64,000 bases of DNA, from NCBI GenBank assembly GCA_021325635.1, contig JAJPGV010000030.1, positions 1 to 64,000 on the forward strand. Direction: 5' to 3'. The translations under genes were made by a program, and so were the position numbers. How positions within the stretch are numbered: position 1 is the first letter of the stretch; each line of letters begins with the position of its first letter. The notes below the pieces were generated by a model that was given only the letters and a program-made list of their open reading frames with translations, was not told where the DNA came from and did not search any database. This DNA comes from Chloroflexota bacterium (lineage in GTDB: Bacteria > Chloroflexota > JAJPGV01). Positions 16,706 to 24,834 of this stretch are shown here, one piece after another.

Positions 16706-18454
16706 CTATCGCCGATTGCGGATGTCGTCGAGGATCCTGTTCACGAACTCAGCGGGAGCCATTGGCGGGAGCTGCTCGCCCGATCGCAGCCGCACGCTTA
16801 CGGTCCCGGCTTCTTCGTCGCGCCCGCCGGCCACCACCATGTAGGGCACCTTCTCCGTTTGCGCCTCGGCGATTTTGCGCTGCATCTTCTCGTTGCGCTG
16901 GTCCAGTTCGGAGCGGACCTGCAGGTCCAGCAGCCGCTCGTGCAGCCCGCGCAGGTAATCGACGTTGCGGTCGGTGATGGGGATCAGCCTGGCCTGCACC
17001 GGGGACAGCCACACCGGGAAGGCGCCGGCGTACTTCTCGATGAGGAAGGCAATCATGCGCACCAGCGTGCCGATGACGCCGCGGTGGATCATCACCGGCC
17101 GGTGCTCCTTGGAGTCCTCGCCCACGTATTCGAGCTGGAACTGGTTGGGTAGGTGGAAGTCCAGCTGGATGGTGGAGATGGTCTCGCTGTGGCCCAGCGG
17201 ATCGCGCAGCTGGATGTCGATCTTGGGCCCGTAGAAGGCTGCCTCTCCGGGCGCCTCCACGTACTCGAGGTGCAGGCGGGCCATGGCTTCCTTGAGGTAG
17301 CGCTCGCCCATTTCCCACATCGGCGGGTTGTCGACGTACTTCTCGCGGTCGCTGGGGTCCCACAGCGACAGCCGATACCAGTGCTCGGTGATGCCCAGCA
17401 CGTCGTAGACGCTCTCAATGAGCTGCACCACGCCCACGATCTCGTCCAGGATCTGCTCCGGCGTGCAGAAGATGTGGGCATCGTTGAGATCCATGCGCCG
17501 CACGCGGCTCAAGCCGCTCAGCTCGCCCGACTTCTCGTAGCGCCACATCGTCCCGAACTCGGCGATGCGCAGCGGCAGGTCGCGGTAGCTGCGCTGGGTG
17601 AACTTGTAGATCTGGATGTGGTGCGGGCAGTTCATCGGCCGCAGCACCAGCTCCTCGTCGCCGGCCTTCATAACCGGGAACATGGCGTCCTTGTAGTGCG
17701 CCCAGTGCCCAGAGGTCTTGTACAGGTCCACCTTGGCCACGTCCGGCGTGCTCACGTGCTGGTAGCCCTGGCGCAGCTCCAGGTCGGTGACGTAGCGTTC
17801 GAGCTCGCGCCGGATGGTGGCGCCTTTCGGCAGCCACAGCGGCATGCCCGGGCCCACTTCGTCGGCGAACATGAACAGCTGCAGGTCCTTGCCGATGCGG
17901 CGATGGTCGCGCCGCCTCGCCTCCTCCAGCCGTTCCAGGTAGTCGTCCAGCTCCTGCTGGTTGTTCCACACCGTGCCGTAAATGCGCGTCAGCTGCTCGC
18001 GCTTCTCGTCGCCACGCCAGTAGGCGCCACCGCTGCTCAGCAGCTTGAAGGCTCCGATGTCCGCGGTATTACTCACGTGTGGGCCGGCGCACAGGTCGGT
18101 GAAATCCCCGTGGCGGTAGATGCTCACCGTTTCGTCCGGCAGCTGGCTGATCCATTCCACCTTGAAGGGCTGATCGTGCTCGCGAAACCACTCCAGCGCC
18201 CGCCCCTTGGGCCAATCCTCGTGCACGAACTGCGACTGGGAGGCTACGCTCTTGCGCATCTCTGCTTCTAGGGCCGCCAGGTCGTCCTGGCTGATCGGGC
18301 GCGGCAGCTCGATGTCGTAGTAGAAGCCATCCTCGGTGTCAGGGCCGAAAGCGAACTTGGCACCCGGGAAGAGGTGCTGCACCGCCTGCGCCATCACGTG
18401 CGCGGTGCTGTGCCGCATCGGCGCCAGCGGATGGTTGGTGTGGGAGCCGCTCAT
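16706..18454 (-). CDS. thrS: Threonyl-tRNA synthetase lacking the TGS domain
   Basis: 582 aa from the ATG at 18454. The class II catalytic core is complete: motif 1 around ATIRRELERYVTDLE, the zinc and threonine ligands in LVLRPMNCPHHIQIYK, motif 2 FGTMWRYEKSGEL, motif 3 HRGVIGTLVRMIAF, then the anticodon-binding domain. The editing domain is present (HSTAHVMAQAV, DFTDLCAGPHV with metal His/Cys). The family usually begins with a TGS domain of about 60 residues, which is absent. The upstream bases include a stop-prone intergenic stretch rather than a missed domain. No T-box motif is seen. Confidence 0.93.
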   Translation of the reverse strand: MSGSHTNHPLAPMRHSTAHVMAQAVQHLFPGAKFAFGPDTEDGFYYDIELPRPISQDDLAALEAEMRKSVASQSQFVHEDWPKGRALEWFREHDQPFKVEWISQLPDETVSIYRHGDFTDLCAGPHVSNTADIGAFKLLSSGGAYWRGDEKREQLTRIYGTVWNNQQELDDYLERLEEARRRDHRRIGKDLQLFMFADEVGPGMPLWLPKGATIRRELERYVTDLELRQGYQHVSTPDVAKVDLYKTSGHWAHYKDAMFPVMKAGDEELVLRPMNCPHHIQIYKFTQRSYRDLPLRIAEFGTMWRYEKSGELSGLSRVRRMDLNDAHIFCTPEQILDEIVGVVQLIESVYDVLGITEHWYRLSLWDPSDREKYVDNPPMWEMGERYLKEAMARLHLEYVEAPGEAAFYGPKIDIQLRDPLGHSETISTIQLDFHLPNQFQLEYVGEDSKEHRPVMIHRGVIGTLVRMIAFLIEKYAGAFPVWLSPVQARLIPITDRNVDYLRGLHERLLDLQVRSELDQRNEKMQRKIAEAQTEKVPYMVVAGGRDEEAGTVSVRLRSGEQLPPMAPAEFVNRILDDIRNRR

Positions 18455-18550
18455 CAGTAGCCGAAGTATATTGGGGCCCGGTTTTGAGCCTGCTGCGCTA
18501 TACTGACGCCGCTTCCAGCGACTGGGTATCCAGCCTCTGGTCGCCTGCAC

Positions 18551-18624
18551 GGGCGGTTAGCTCAGCTGGTTAGAGCGCAGCGTTGACATCGCTGAGGTCG
18601 AGGGTTCGAGCCCCCCATCGCCCA
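18551..18624 (+). tRNA. tRNA-Val (anticodon GAC)
   Basis: The 7-bp acceptor GGGCGGT/ATCGCCC, the D arm GCTC...GAGC, the anticodon stem CAGCG/CGCTG with loop TTGACAT, and the T loop TTCGAGC are all present, with one A-C mismatch in the T stem. The discriminator is A and no CCA is encoded. TATACT at 18499-18504 may be its -10 element. The 3' part overlaps the end of the GT9 gene on the other strand. Confidence 0.92.
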
Positions 18625-19679
18625 CTCCCGAACAACAGGTCGCGAGCGGCTTCGAGCACTTGCGCCGGCTCCACGCTGGCCAGGCATTCGCCGCGGCACT
18701 CCTGCCTCGCCCACAGCGACCGCGTGCCCACAAAGCCGTAGTTCGCCGGGCATGGCACCGCTCCCCACACCACTCTCACCCGCTGCCCGATGGGATGGAA
18801 GTTCATGATGTTGGTCGGCCCATACACGCCCACTGCCGGCACGCCCAGGGCGGCGGCCAGGTGCAGCGGTCCGGAATCGTTGCCGATGAACAGATCCAGC
18901 CGGCTCAGCAGGCCGATGGCCTGGCTCAGGCTGAGCTGTCCGCAGGTGTCGATGTGCCCGTTGGGCACGCCCGCCTGCACGATGGCCTGCGACAGCGCCC
19001 GATCCTGCTCCCCGCCAAAGAACACCAGCCGCAGGGGGACTTCCTCGCCCAGCTCGCGCGCCACGCGGGCGAAGCGCTCCGGCGCCCAGCGTTTCATGCC
19101 CTGCAGCCCTGCGCCTCCGGCGTGGATGCCGAGCAGCAGCTCGCCCTCGTGGCCCTGCTCGGCCAGGTAGCGCTCGGCGAAGGCCTCCTGCCGGCCGCTG
19201 ATCTTGAGCACCAGCCGGCGATCGTCGACCGGCAGCCCCAGGGGGCGCAGGACGTCGACATAATGATCCCGAGCGTGCTGCAGGCGCCAGCGGCGGTTGC
19301 GGTGCGGCAGCAGCCAGAATAGCCACGGACAGGGCAGGGTCAGCCGCCGCGGAATCCCGGCGACGGGGCCGTAGTAGTCGTGGAAAGGCGCCATGTGCAC
19401 GGCCAGGTCGTAGCGCTCGGCTCGCCGCTCCAGGTAGAACCGGATGGCCTTTCGCAGTCCAGCCCACGATTCCCTGGTCGGGTGCACGATGAGCTCGTCC
19501 ACGTCCGGGTTGTTCTCCAGGACGGCCCGGTTGGTGGGGAAGACCAGCGCCGAGATCAGCGCGTCTGGATAGGCCTGGCGCAGCGCCCGAATGGCCGGTG
19601 TGGCGAACAGCGTGTCGCCGATGGGGGCCAGCAGGATGAGCAGGATCCTGCGATAAGGCTCGCCCGGAATGGCCTCCAC
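18570..19679 (-). CDS. Glycosyltransferase family 9 (heptosyltransferase-like)
   Basis: 369 aa, GT-B fold. The N-terminus ILLILLAPIGDTLFATPAIR is the usual GT9 opening. GIHAGGAGLQGMKRWAPERF, FFGGEQD and FIGNDSGPLHLAAALGVPAVG are the nucleotide-sugar-binding signatures. It transfers heptose-like or other sugars from a nucleotide donor in cell-surface polysaccharide synthesis; the exact substrate is unknown. The last 17 residues (RWGARTLDLSDVNAAL and stop) are read from the antisense strand of tRNA-Val, so the native domain ends about at FGSG. Confidence 0.88.
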   Translation of the reverse strand: MEAIPGEPYRRILLILLAPIGDTLFATPAIRALRQAYPDALISALVFPTNRAVLENNPDVDELIVHPTRESWAGLRKAIRFYLERRAERYDLAVHMAPFHDYYGPVAGIPRRLTLPCPWLFWLLPHRNRRWRLQHARDHYVDVLRPLGLPVDDRRLVLKISGRQEAFAERYLAEQGHEGELLLGIHAGGAGLQGMKRWAPERFARVARELGEEVPLRLVFFGGEQDRALSQAIVQAGVPNGHIDTCGQLSLSQAIGLLSRLDLFIGNDSGPLHLAAALGVPAVGVYGPTNIMNFHPIGQRVRVVWGAVPCPANYGFVGTRSLWARQECRGECLASVEPAQVLEAARDLLFGSGRWGARTLDLSDVNAAL

Positions 19680-19732
19680 CTAGCGGGATCGATCCAATCG
19701 GGACGGCTCAGCGGCTGCACCGGGCGACGGAC

Positions 19733-21097
19733 TCACGCGCTGGCTCGGTCCCGCGTCTGGTGATATTCGGCCAGCGCCCGGCTGAGCATGTAGCTGAACG
19801 GCACGGCGATGATGACGCCCATAGCCATGAGCACGTTGGTGATGCCGAAGGCATCTGCCAGCCCGCCGAAGAACAGCAGCGGCACGATGGTCAGCGCGCT
19901 GCTCACCATCAGCTGGATGGACAGCACCCGCCCGCGTACCTCGTCACCGGCCAGCTCCTGGACCAGCGTCTGCGCCGGCACCAACACGTAGGCGAAGGCC
20001 AGGCCCAGCAGCAGGAACAGGAACAGATCGAGCCCGATCAGCCAGCTCGCGGCGGGCAGCTTGGTGCCTACCGACTCCGACAGTCGAAAGCCGATACGCG
20101 ATAGCGGCGGGGAGATGCCCACGCCGAACATGATCACGCCAATGGCCGTGACCGAGATCCTGGTCAGCAGCTGCTTGGGCAGCAGGGTCGTCATCTTGCC
20201 GGCGGTGACCATCCCCAGGATCAGTCCCAGGCCCATAGGCAGGAATACATAGGCTGTGTCCTCGGCGTTGAGGTCCAGCACGCGGTTGGTGAAGCCCGGC
20301 GCCATCTCGCCGATGATCAGCAGCAGCGTCGAGATGAGCGTCAGCTGCACGATGGCGGCCGAGAGCTCGCTGTTGGCCAGGATGTACATCAGACCCTCAC
20401 GCAGGTCGTTCCACAGTTGGGTGCGGCTCTCCACGCGCCATTCGTCTTGCCCCACGGGAGCCGTCACGTCGTGCAGCAGGCCCATGCGCCGCGGCAGCAC
20501 CGCGCACAGCCCGGCCGCCGCCAGGTACATGGCCACGGTGACGAAGAAGGCAGCGTCCAGCCCACCCAGCTTGATGGCTGCCGGCGCGATCATGATGAAG
20601 CCGATGACGATGGCGCTGTAGAAGGTGACGTTGAACAGCGACATGGCGTTCAGCAGCTGGTCGCGTTTGACCAGCATGGGGATGCTCGATCCCTCGGCCG
20701 GGCTGAAGAGCTGGTTGATCGCCGACGAGACGAACAGAATGGCGTAGATCGCCGGCAGCGACCGGTCCAGGAACACGAAGCCAAGCGTGGCCCCGGCGCG
20801 CAGGATGTTAGTGTAGACCAGGATGGCCTTTTTGTCCATCCGATCGGCCAGGACACCGGCGATCGGGCTGAACAGCACAGCCGGCAGGGTGAAGGACACG
20901 ATAGTCACGGCGACCTGGGTGGTGGAGTGGGTCAGCTCTTCCACCATGACCAGGACGGCGAAGTTGATGATGTTCTGCGCGATCTGCGACAGCAGCTGAG
21001 CCGACCACAGGAAGGTGAAGTTCCGGTTCCTCAGGACGACGCGAAAGCCAGCCGGTGCTGCCGCCACCGCCGAGACCGGACTGGCTGGGTTACGCAT
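19733..21097 (-). CDS. MFS transporter (DHA3-like efflux family)
   Basis: 454 aa with twelve predicted membrane helices. The cytoplasmic loop between helices 2 and 3 has the MFS motif A-like GVLADRMDKKAILVYTNILR. The N-terminal RNRNFTFLWSAQLLSQIAQNI is typical of the macrolide/enterobactin exporter branch (MFS_3). Substrate unknown. It is separated from the GT9 gene by 53 nt and is on the same strand. Confidence 0.85.
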   Translation of the reverse strand: MRNPASPVSAVAAAPAGFRVVLRNRNFTFLWSAQLLSQIAQNIINFAVLVMVEELTHSTTQVAVTIVSFTLPAVLFSPIAGVLADRMDKKAILVYTNILRAGATLGFVFLDRSLPAIYAILFVSSAINQLFSPAEGSSIPMLVKRDQLLNAMSLFNVTFYSAIVIGFIMIAPAAIKLGGLDAAFFVTVAMYLAAAGLCAVLPRRMGLLHDVTAPVGQDEWRVESRTQLWNDLREGLMYILANSELSAAIVQLTLISTLLLIIGEMAPGFTNRVLDLNAEDTAYVFLPMGLGLILGMVTAGKMTTLLPKQLLTRISVTAIGVIMFGVGISPPLSRIGFRLSESVGTKLPAASWLIGLDLFLFLLLGLAFAYVLVPAQTLVQELAGDEVRGRVLSIQLMVSSALTIVPLLFFGGLADAFGITNVLMAMGVIIAVPFSYMLSRALAEYHQTRDRASA

Positions 21098-21241
21098 GCC
21101 TATAGGGTACTTCGGCGTGCCGGGTGCCGGGCTTCACAGGGCCGGGGGTCGGGGTAGAGGCCGGCGCTCGCGCTGTCCAGCGCGCCGGGGAGTTGGGGGC
21201 CAGGACCCACAGCGGACAGGGAATGTGGCGGGTGAGTGGTC

Positions 21242-21718
21242 CTAGTGCCCGATGTCCTTGATCGTGAACTGCAGGCTGCCGGCCGGCGCATTCACCGTTA
21301 CCTTGTCGCCCACCTTCTTGCCGATCAGCGCCTTGCCCAGCGGCGACTCGTTCGAGATCCGCCGTTCGCTGGCCCGTGCTTCGGCCGAGCCTACCAGGCG
21401 GTACTGCTCCTCGACGCCGTCCTGCCCGACGATAGTCACCCGCAAGCCGAGCGCGACCGAGCTGTGCGGTCCGTCCGGCGTGTCAGCGATGATTTGCGCG
21501 CTGCGCAGGATCTGCTGCAGGTCCAGGATGCGCCCTTCCAGCATGCCCTGCTGGTGTTTGGCGTCTTCATAGGCGGCGCTCTCGCTGATATCGCCGGCTT
21601 CGATAGCCTCGCGCAGCTGCTCGGCCAGCGCCGGGCGCTTGACGTTGATCAGCGATTCCAGCTCGGCTTGGAGCTGCGCTTTGCCTTCGGGGGTTAGAAA
21701 TTGTGGTTTCGCGGCCAT
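21242..21718 (-). CDS. greA: Transcription elongation factor GreA
   Basis: 158 aa from the ATG at 21718 (MAAKPQFLTPEGKAQLQAEL); the in-frame extension to 21763 is not part of the family. The coiled-coil N-terminal domain carries SESAAYEDAKHQQG, with the acidic tip residues that reach the RNA polymerase catalytic site. The C-terminal FKBP-like domain has ISNESPLGKALIGKKVGDKV. It rescues backtracked polymerase. It is divergent from glyA. Confidence 0.96.
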   Translation of the reverse strand: MAAKPQFLTPEGKAQLQAELESLINVKRPALAEQLREAIEAGDISESAAYEDAKHQQGMLEGRILDLQQILRSAQIIADTPDGPHSSVALGLRVTIVGQDGVEEQYRLVGSAEARASERRISNESPLGKALIGKKVGDKVTVNAPAGSLQFTIKDIGH

Positions 21719-21939
21719 TGGGAGCAATGATAGACGAGCAGAGGCGCTATTTCTCGACGGCAACTTCCGCCGGCGCAGGCGTGTCGATCGTTGCTGATAT
21801 CGCGCCGGGCGCTGCCGTGGGACGAACGACCGCGACGCTACACTCGATCCCGGCGGCCGGGTCTCGGCAAAGCCTCGCTGGAGAGCTGAGCAGAGGTCCC
21901 TAGCGTACTTCTACCGGGAATAGCGGGAGGGACCACGAC

Positions 21940-23475
21940 ATGACGACTGGCAGCTTGCTCAAGCGCTACCTCGACCGGCTGAATGGATCCGAGCTCGACG
22001 AGGGCGCGGCCGCCTTCTACGCCTCAATCGATCGGGTCGGCTCGGTGTCGCCCAGCGTCGCCGGCGCGATCGTCCAGGAGCTGTTCGACCAGAGGCGCAA
22101 CCTCAAGCTCATCGCCAGCGAGAACTACAGCTCCCTGGCCGTCCAGCTGGCCCAGGGCAATTTGCTGACCGACAAGTACGCCGAGGGCTTCCCTCATCAC
22201 CGCTTCTACGCCGGCTGCGACAACGTCGACACGATCGAGTCCGAGGCCGCCGACCTGGCCAAGCAGCTCTTCGGGGCCGAGCATGCCTACGTGCAGCCCC
22301 ACTCGGGCGCCGACGCCAATATGGTGGCCTACATTTCCATCCTGCTGGCTCGGGTGCAGTCGCCTGCCCTGGAGCGATTGGGCCAATCGGACCCGACCAA
22401 GCTCTCCCGTGAGGATTGGAACGCCGTCCGGCAGGAAGTGCACGGCCAGCGCCTGCTCGGTCTCGACTACTACTCCGGCGGCCACCTTACCCACGGCTAT
22501 CGCCACAACTTCTCGGGCCACGTGTTCGACGTGTACCACTATCAGGTGGACCCCGAGACCAAGCTGCTCAACCTGGATCGGCTGCGCGAGCAGATCCAGG
22601 AGGTCAAGCCGCTGGTGCTGCTGGCCGGCTACAGCGCCTATCCCAGGCTGATCGACTTCGCCCGCATGCGCGAGCTGGCAGATGAGGTTGGCGCCGTCTT
22701 CATGGTGGACATGGCGCACTTCGCCGGCCTGGTGGCGGGCAAGGTCTTCACCGGCAACTACGATCCGGTGGCGCACGCCCACATCGTGACGACCACGACG
22801 CACAAGACGCTGCGCGGCCCGCGCGGCGGCATGATCCTGTGCAAAGGCGAGCTTGCCGAGTGGGTGGATAAGGGCTGCCCGTCCTTCCTCGGCGGACCGC
22901 TGCCGCACGCCATGGCGGCCAAGGCCGTGGCCTTCCGCGAGGCCCTGGAGCCGAGCTTCGCCGGCTACGCCCGGCGCATCGTCGAGAACTCCCGCGCCCT
23001 GGCCGAAGCCTGCCTGGGCGAGTCCATCGAGGTGCTGACCGGCGGCACCGACAACCACATCGTGCTGCTGGACGTGGCGGCCTCATTTGGCCTCACCGGA
23101 CGCCAGGCGGAGTCCGCGCTGCGCGAGTGCGGCTTCACCCTCAACCGCAACTCCCTGCCCTTCGACAAGAACGGCCCCTGGTACACCAGCGGCCTGCGCA
23201 TCGGCACGCCTGCCGTCACCACCCTGGGCATGGGCCGCGACGAGATGCGCGAGATCGCCCAGGTCATCAAGCTCGTCCTGTCCAACACCCGGCCGACGAT
23301 GGCGACCGACGACAGTGGCGCCTCCAAGCCCAGCCTGGCCCGCTACACGGTCGAGCCCGGCATCGCCGAGCAGGCCCGCTCCCGCGTGTCCGATCTGCTT
23401 GGCCGGCACCCCCTCTACCCCGAGTTGGACGAAGACATCCTGGCCCCCGCCACCCCGGTCGCCGCGAGTCGCTAG
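21940..23475 (+). CDS. glyA: Serine hydroxymethyltransferase, long form
   Basis: 511 aa against about 415 for the common form. It interconverts serine and glycine with tetrahydrofolate, using PLP. LIASENYSS, YAEGFPHHRFYAGCDNVD, QPHSGADANMVAY and the Schiff-base Lys in TTTTHKTLRGPRGG are all present. Extra length comes from about 35 N-terminal residues and an insertion at about residues 140-170 (VQSPALERLGQSDPTKLSRE) also known in chlamydial and some other long SHMTs. GGGAGGGACC precedes the ATG. No riboswitch motif was recognised in the 220 bp upstream. Confidence 0.95.
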   Translation: MTTGSLLKRYLDRLNGSELDEGAAAFYASIDRVGSVSPSVAGAIVQELFDQRRNLKLIASENYSSLAVQLAQGNLLTDKYAEGFPHHRFYAGCDNVDTIESEAADLAKQLFGAEHAYVQPHSGADANMVAYISILLARVQSPALERLGQSDPTKLSREDWNAVRQEVHGQRLLGLDYYSGGHLTHGYRHNFSGHVFDVYHYQVDPETKLLNLDRLREQIQEVKPLVLLAGYSAYPRLIDFARMRELADEVGAVFMVDMAHFAGLVAGKVFTGNYDPVAHAHIVTTTTHKTLRGPRGGMILCKGELAEWVDKGCPSFLGGPLPHAMAAKAVAFREALEPSFAGYARRIVENSRALAEACLGESIEVLTGGTDNHIVLLDVAASFGLTGRQAESALRECGFTLNRNSLPFDKNGPWYTSGLRIGTPAVTTLGMGRDEMREIAQVIKLVLSNTRPTMATDDSGASKPSLARYTVEPGIAEQARSRVSDLLGRHPLYPELDEDILAPATPVAASR

Positions 23476-23544
23476 GCGCGAGGCGCCAGGCGCTGGTCGC
23501 TGGTCGCTAGGCGTGAGTCGCTGGGCGCTAAGCGCTGGTCGCCG
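23475..23544. repeat. Degenerate heptamer array after glyA
   Basis: Ten 7-bp units such as GGCGCGA, GGCGCCA, GGCGCTG, GTCGCTG and GTCGCTA start at the last base of the glyA stop codon. This is the same unit family and the same position relative to a stop as at 4200-4370. Confidence 0.75.
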
Positions 23545-23592
23545 GTGAAGAGGCGCCGGTCGCTGGTGAAGACGCTGGCTGGCTTCGAACGT

Positions 23593-23620
23593 GTAGCGCG
23601 GGGCCTCGCGCCCCGCCCGT
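23593..23620. terminator. GC hairpin, copy of 4400-4430
   Basis: GTAG-CGCGGGGCCTCGCGCCCCGCCCGT, with stem GCGGGGC/GCCCCGC. It differs from the copy at 4400 at a single position within the shared 28 bases. It lies about 115 bp after the glyA stop. There is no U-tract; a terminator role is inferred. Confidence 0.5.
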
Positions 23621-23837
23621 TCCCGTTCGCCTTCGATCCTGGTCGATAGCGAACACCGCCTGGCTGTTGCACCTAGGCAAGGCCGATACCGACGGTGCAT
23701 TGAAGGCTGAAGCGCGTAGCCCCGGAGCCCTGGCGCGCCCGCCCCACGTCCGCCTTTCCGCTCCCCTGCCACGGGCGCCTACCGCCCCCGTGAATGCCGC
23801 CTCCGCCGTGAACCAGGCTGATATAGTTAAGCTTTCC

Positions 23838-23911
23838 GGGCCCGTGGTGTAGCGGCCTAACATGCCAGCCTGTCACGCTGGAGACCGGGGGTTCGAATCC
23901 CCTCGGGCCCG
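23838..23911 (+). tRNA. tRNA-Asp (anticodon GTC)
   Basis: The acceptor GGGCCCG/CGGGCCC is complete, with the D arm GTGT...ACAT, the anticodon arm CCAGC-CTGTCAC-GCTGG, and the T arm GGGGG-TTCGAAT-CCCCT. The discriminator is G and no CCA is encoded. TATAGT at 23822-23827 is a possible -10. The unusual cassette starts just downstream. Confidence 0.95.
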
Positions 23912-24378
23912 CATGGTTCACCTCCGGCAGCGCCGGTGAAGAAGGGACGCATTTCGTGGCGAGGGCGAACCCCAACGACACGGTCACCCTCGACGTAAGC
24001 ATCCTCGTAAATCGTCTTTGCCAGGCGAAGTGTTCGTGTAGCAGTGGGCGGCCTTGGTGGTAAACCCGCCCGCGCCGTTCCAATCGAGTGGCGATTCAGG
24101 CTAAGGCGCCGTCTCGCGAGCGGTTAAGTCGCGACCGCACTCTCAAAGGGGTCCCTAAGCCTACGAGCTTCGGTCATCCAGCGGTTCTGGCAGGGAAGCC
24201 CAATCAAAATGGGCCCTGGGTGCGAGGTCGATTTCTTCCAAGCTAGACCAAAATGTTCCGCGTGCACGTCAGTTCGGCTGAACGCGATGCCTGGTTGGTG
24301 TAGAGTAGCGGCAATGGAGTAGCGCTGCCCAGCCGGTTAGCGCTGTCCGCTTGCGAACGACGACTCCGGAGGCATGTC
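23912..24378. other. 467-bp region without a recognisable gene
   Basis: I see no conserved open frame. The GC content appears slightly lower than in the neighbouring genes. TAGAGT at 24301-24306, with CTGAAC 17 bp upstream, is a weak promoter candidate for the following two genes. No second copy of the tRNA-Asp 3' end was found at the far end of the cassette. Confidence 0.4.
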
Positions 24379-24834
24379 GTGGCGAAACCAGTCTTTGCGA
24401 TCGAGGTACGAACACGGCTTGGCGGCGCTCCGCCCCAGTCGTCCGCGCTCGATTCTGTGTACCTTCGTCTCACGGAAGAGCAGCTCACACTAGCAGATCT
24501 GATACGCCGCACCGTCGAGGAACAGGTGCGCGAGCTGTTGGCGCAGAAGCTCGACGTCTTGGCCATCGAGCGTGCGCTCGACCGCTGCTACCTCACGGAC
24601 GATGAGGTCAGCGCCCAGGCCGAGCGCGACGGGGCAGTGCGGCTTCCGAAACGGCGGCTGGGTCAGATCGACGCCGAGGTCGAGGTCGGCCGTGCGCTCG
24701 CCGCCTTCGAAAGCCGCTCTTATGTGGTGTTTGTCGATGGTCGGCAGGTCGAGAACCTCGAGGCGAAGATCAACATGCGGCTCGATACGCGCGTGACCTT
24801 CCTAAGACTTATGCCGCTGGCAGGTGGAGCATGA
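24379..24834 (+). CDS. Putative ubiquitin-like beta-grasp (MoaD/ThiS-type) protein ending in Gly-Gly-Ala
   Basis: 151 aa from a GTG with GGAGG 6 nt upstream. Strand 1 is FAIEVRTRLGG, strand 2 is DSVYLRL, and the helix TLADLIRRTVEEQVREL (residues 37-53) matches the TVAELL-type helix of MoaD/ThiS. Residues 55-112 are an insertion. The last 38 residues (YVVFVDGRQVENLE ... TRVTFLRLMPLAGGA) look like the MoaD end 'V.VNGR.V.....L.dgDeV.f.PPVAGG'. In that family the terminal Gly-Gly is adenylated or thiocarboxylated; here one extra Ala follows, which would need trimming. The stop overlaps the next gene by ATGA. The fold is inferred, and no E1-like or protease partner gene is nearby. Confidence 0.55.
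   Translation: MAKPVFAIEVRTRLGGAPPQSSALDSVYLRLTEEQLTLADLIRRTVEEQVRELLAQKLDVLAIERALDRCYLTDDEVSAQAERDGAVRLPKRRLGQIDAEVEVGRALAAFESRSYVVFVDGRQVENLEAKINMRLDTRVTFLRLMPLAGGA

Noticed and set aside
18455-18550. T-box before thrS
   Set aside because: No AGGGUGGNACCGCG-like motif is present, and the space is too short.
21719-21939. Riboswitch before glyA (glycine, ZTP or folate)
   Set aside because: I looked for the conserved cores of these classes and did not find them.
23673-24083. 136-codon minus-strand frame across tRNA-Asp
   Set aside because: It runs through the tRNA and has the usual antisense composition, with no family.
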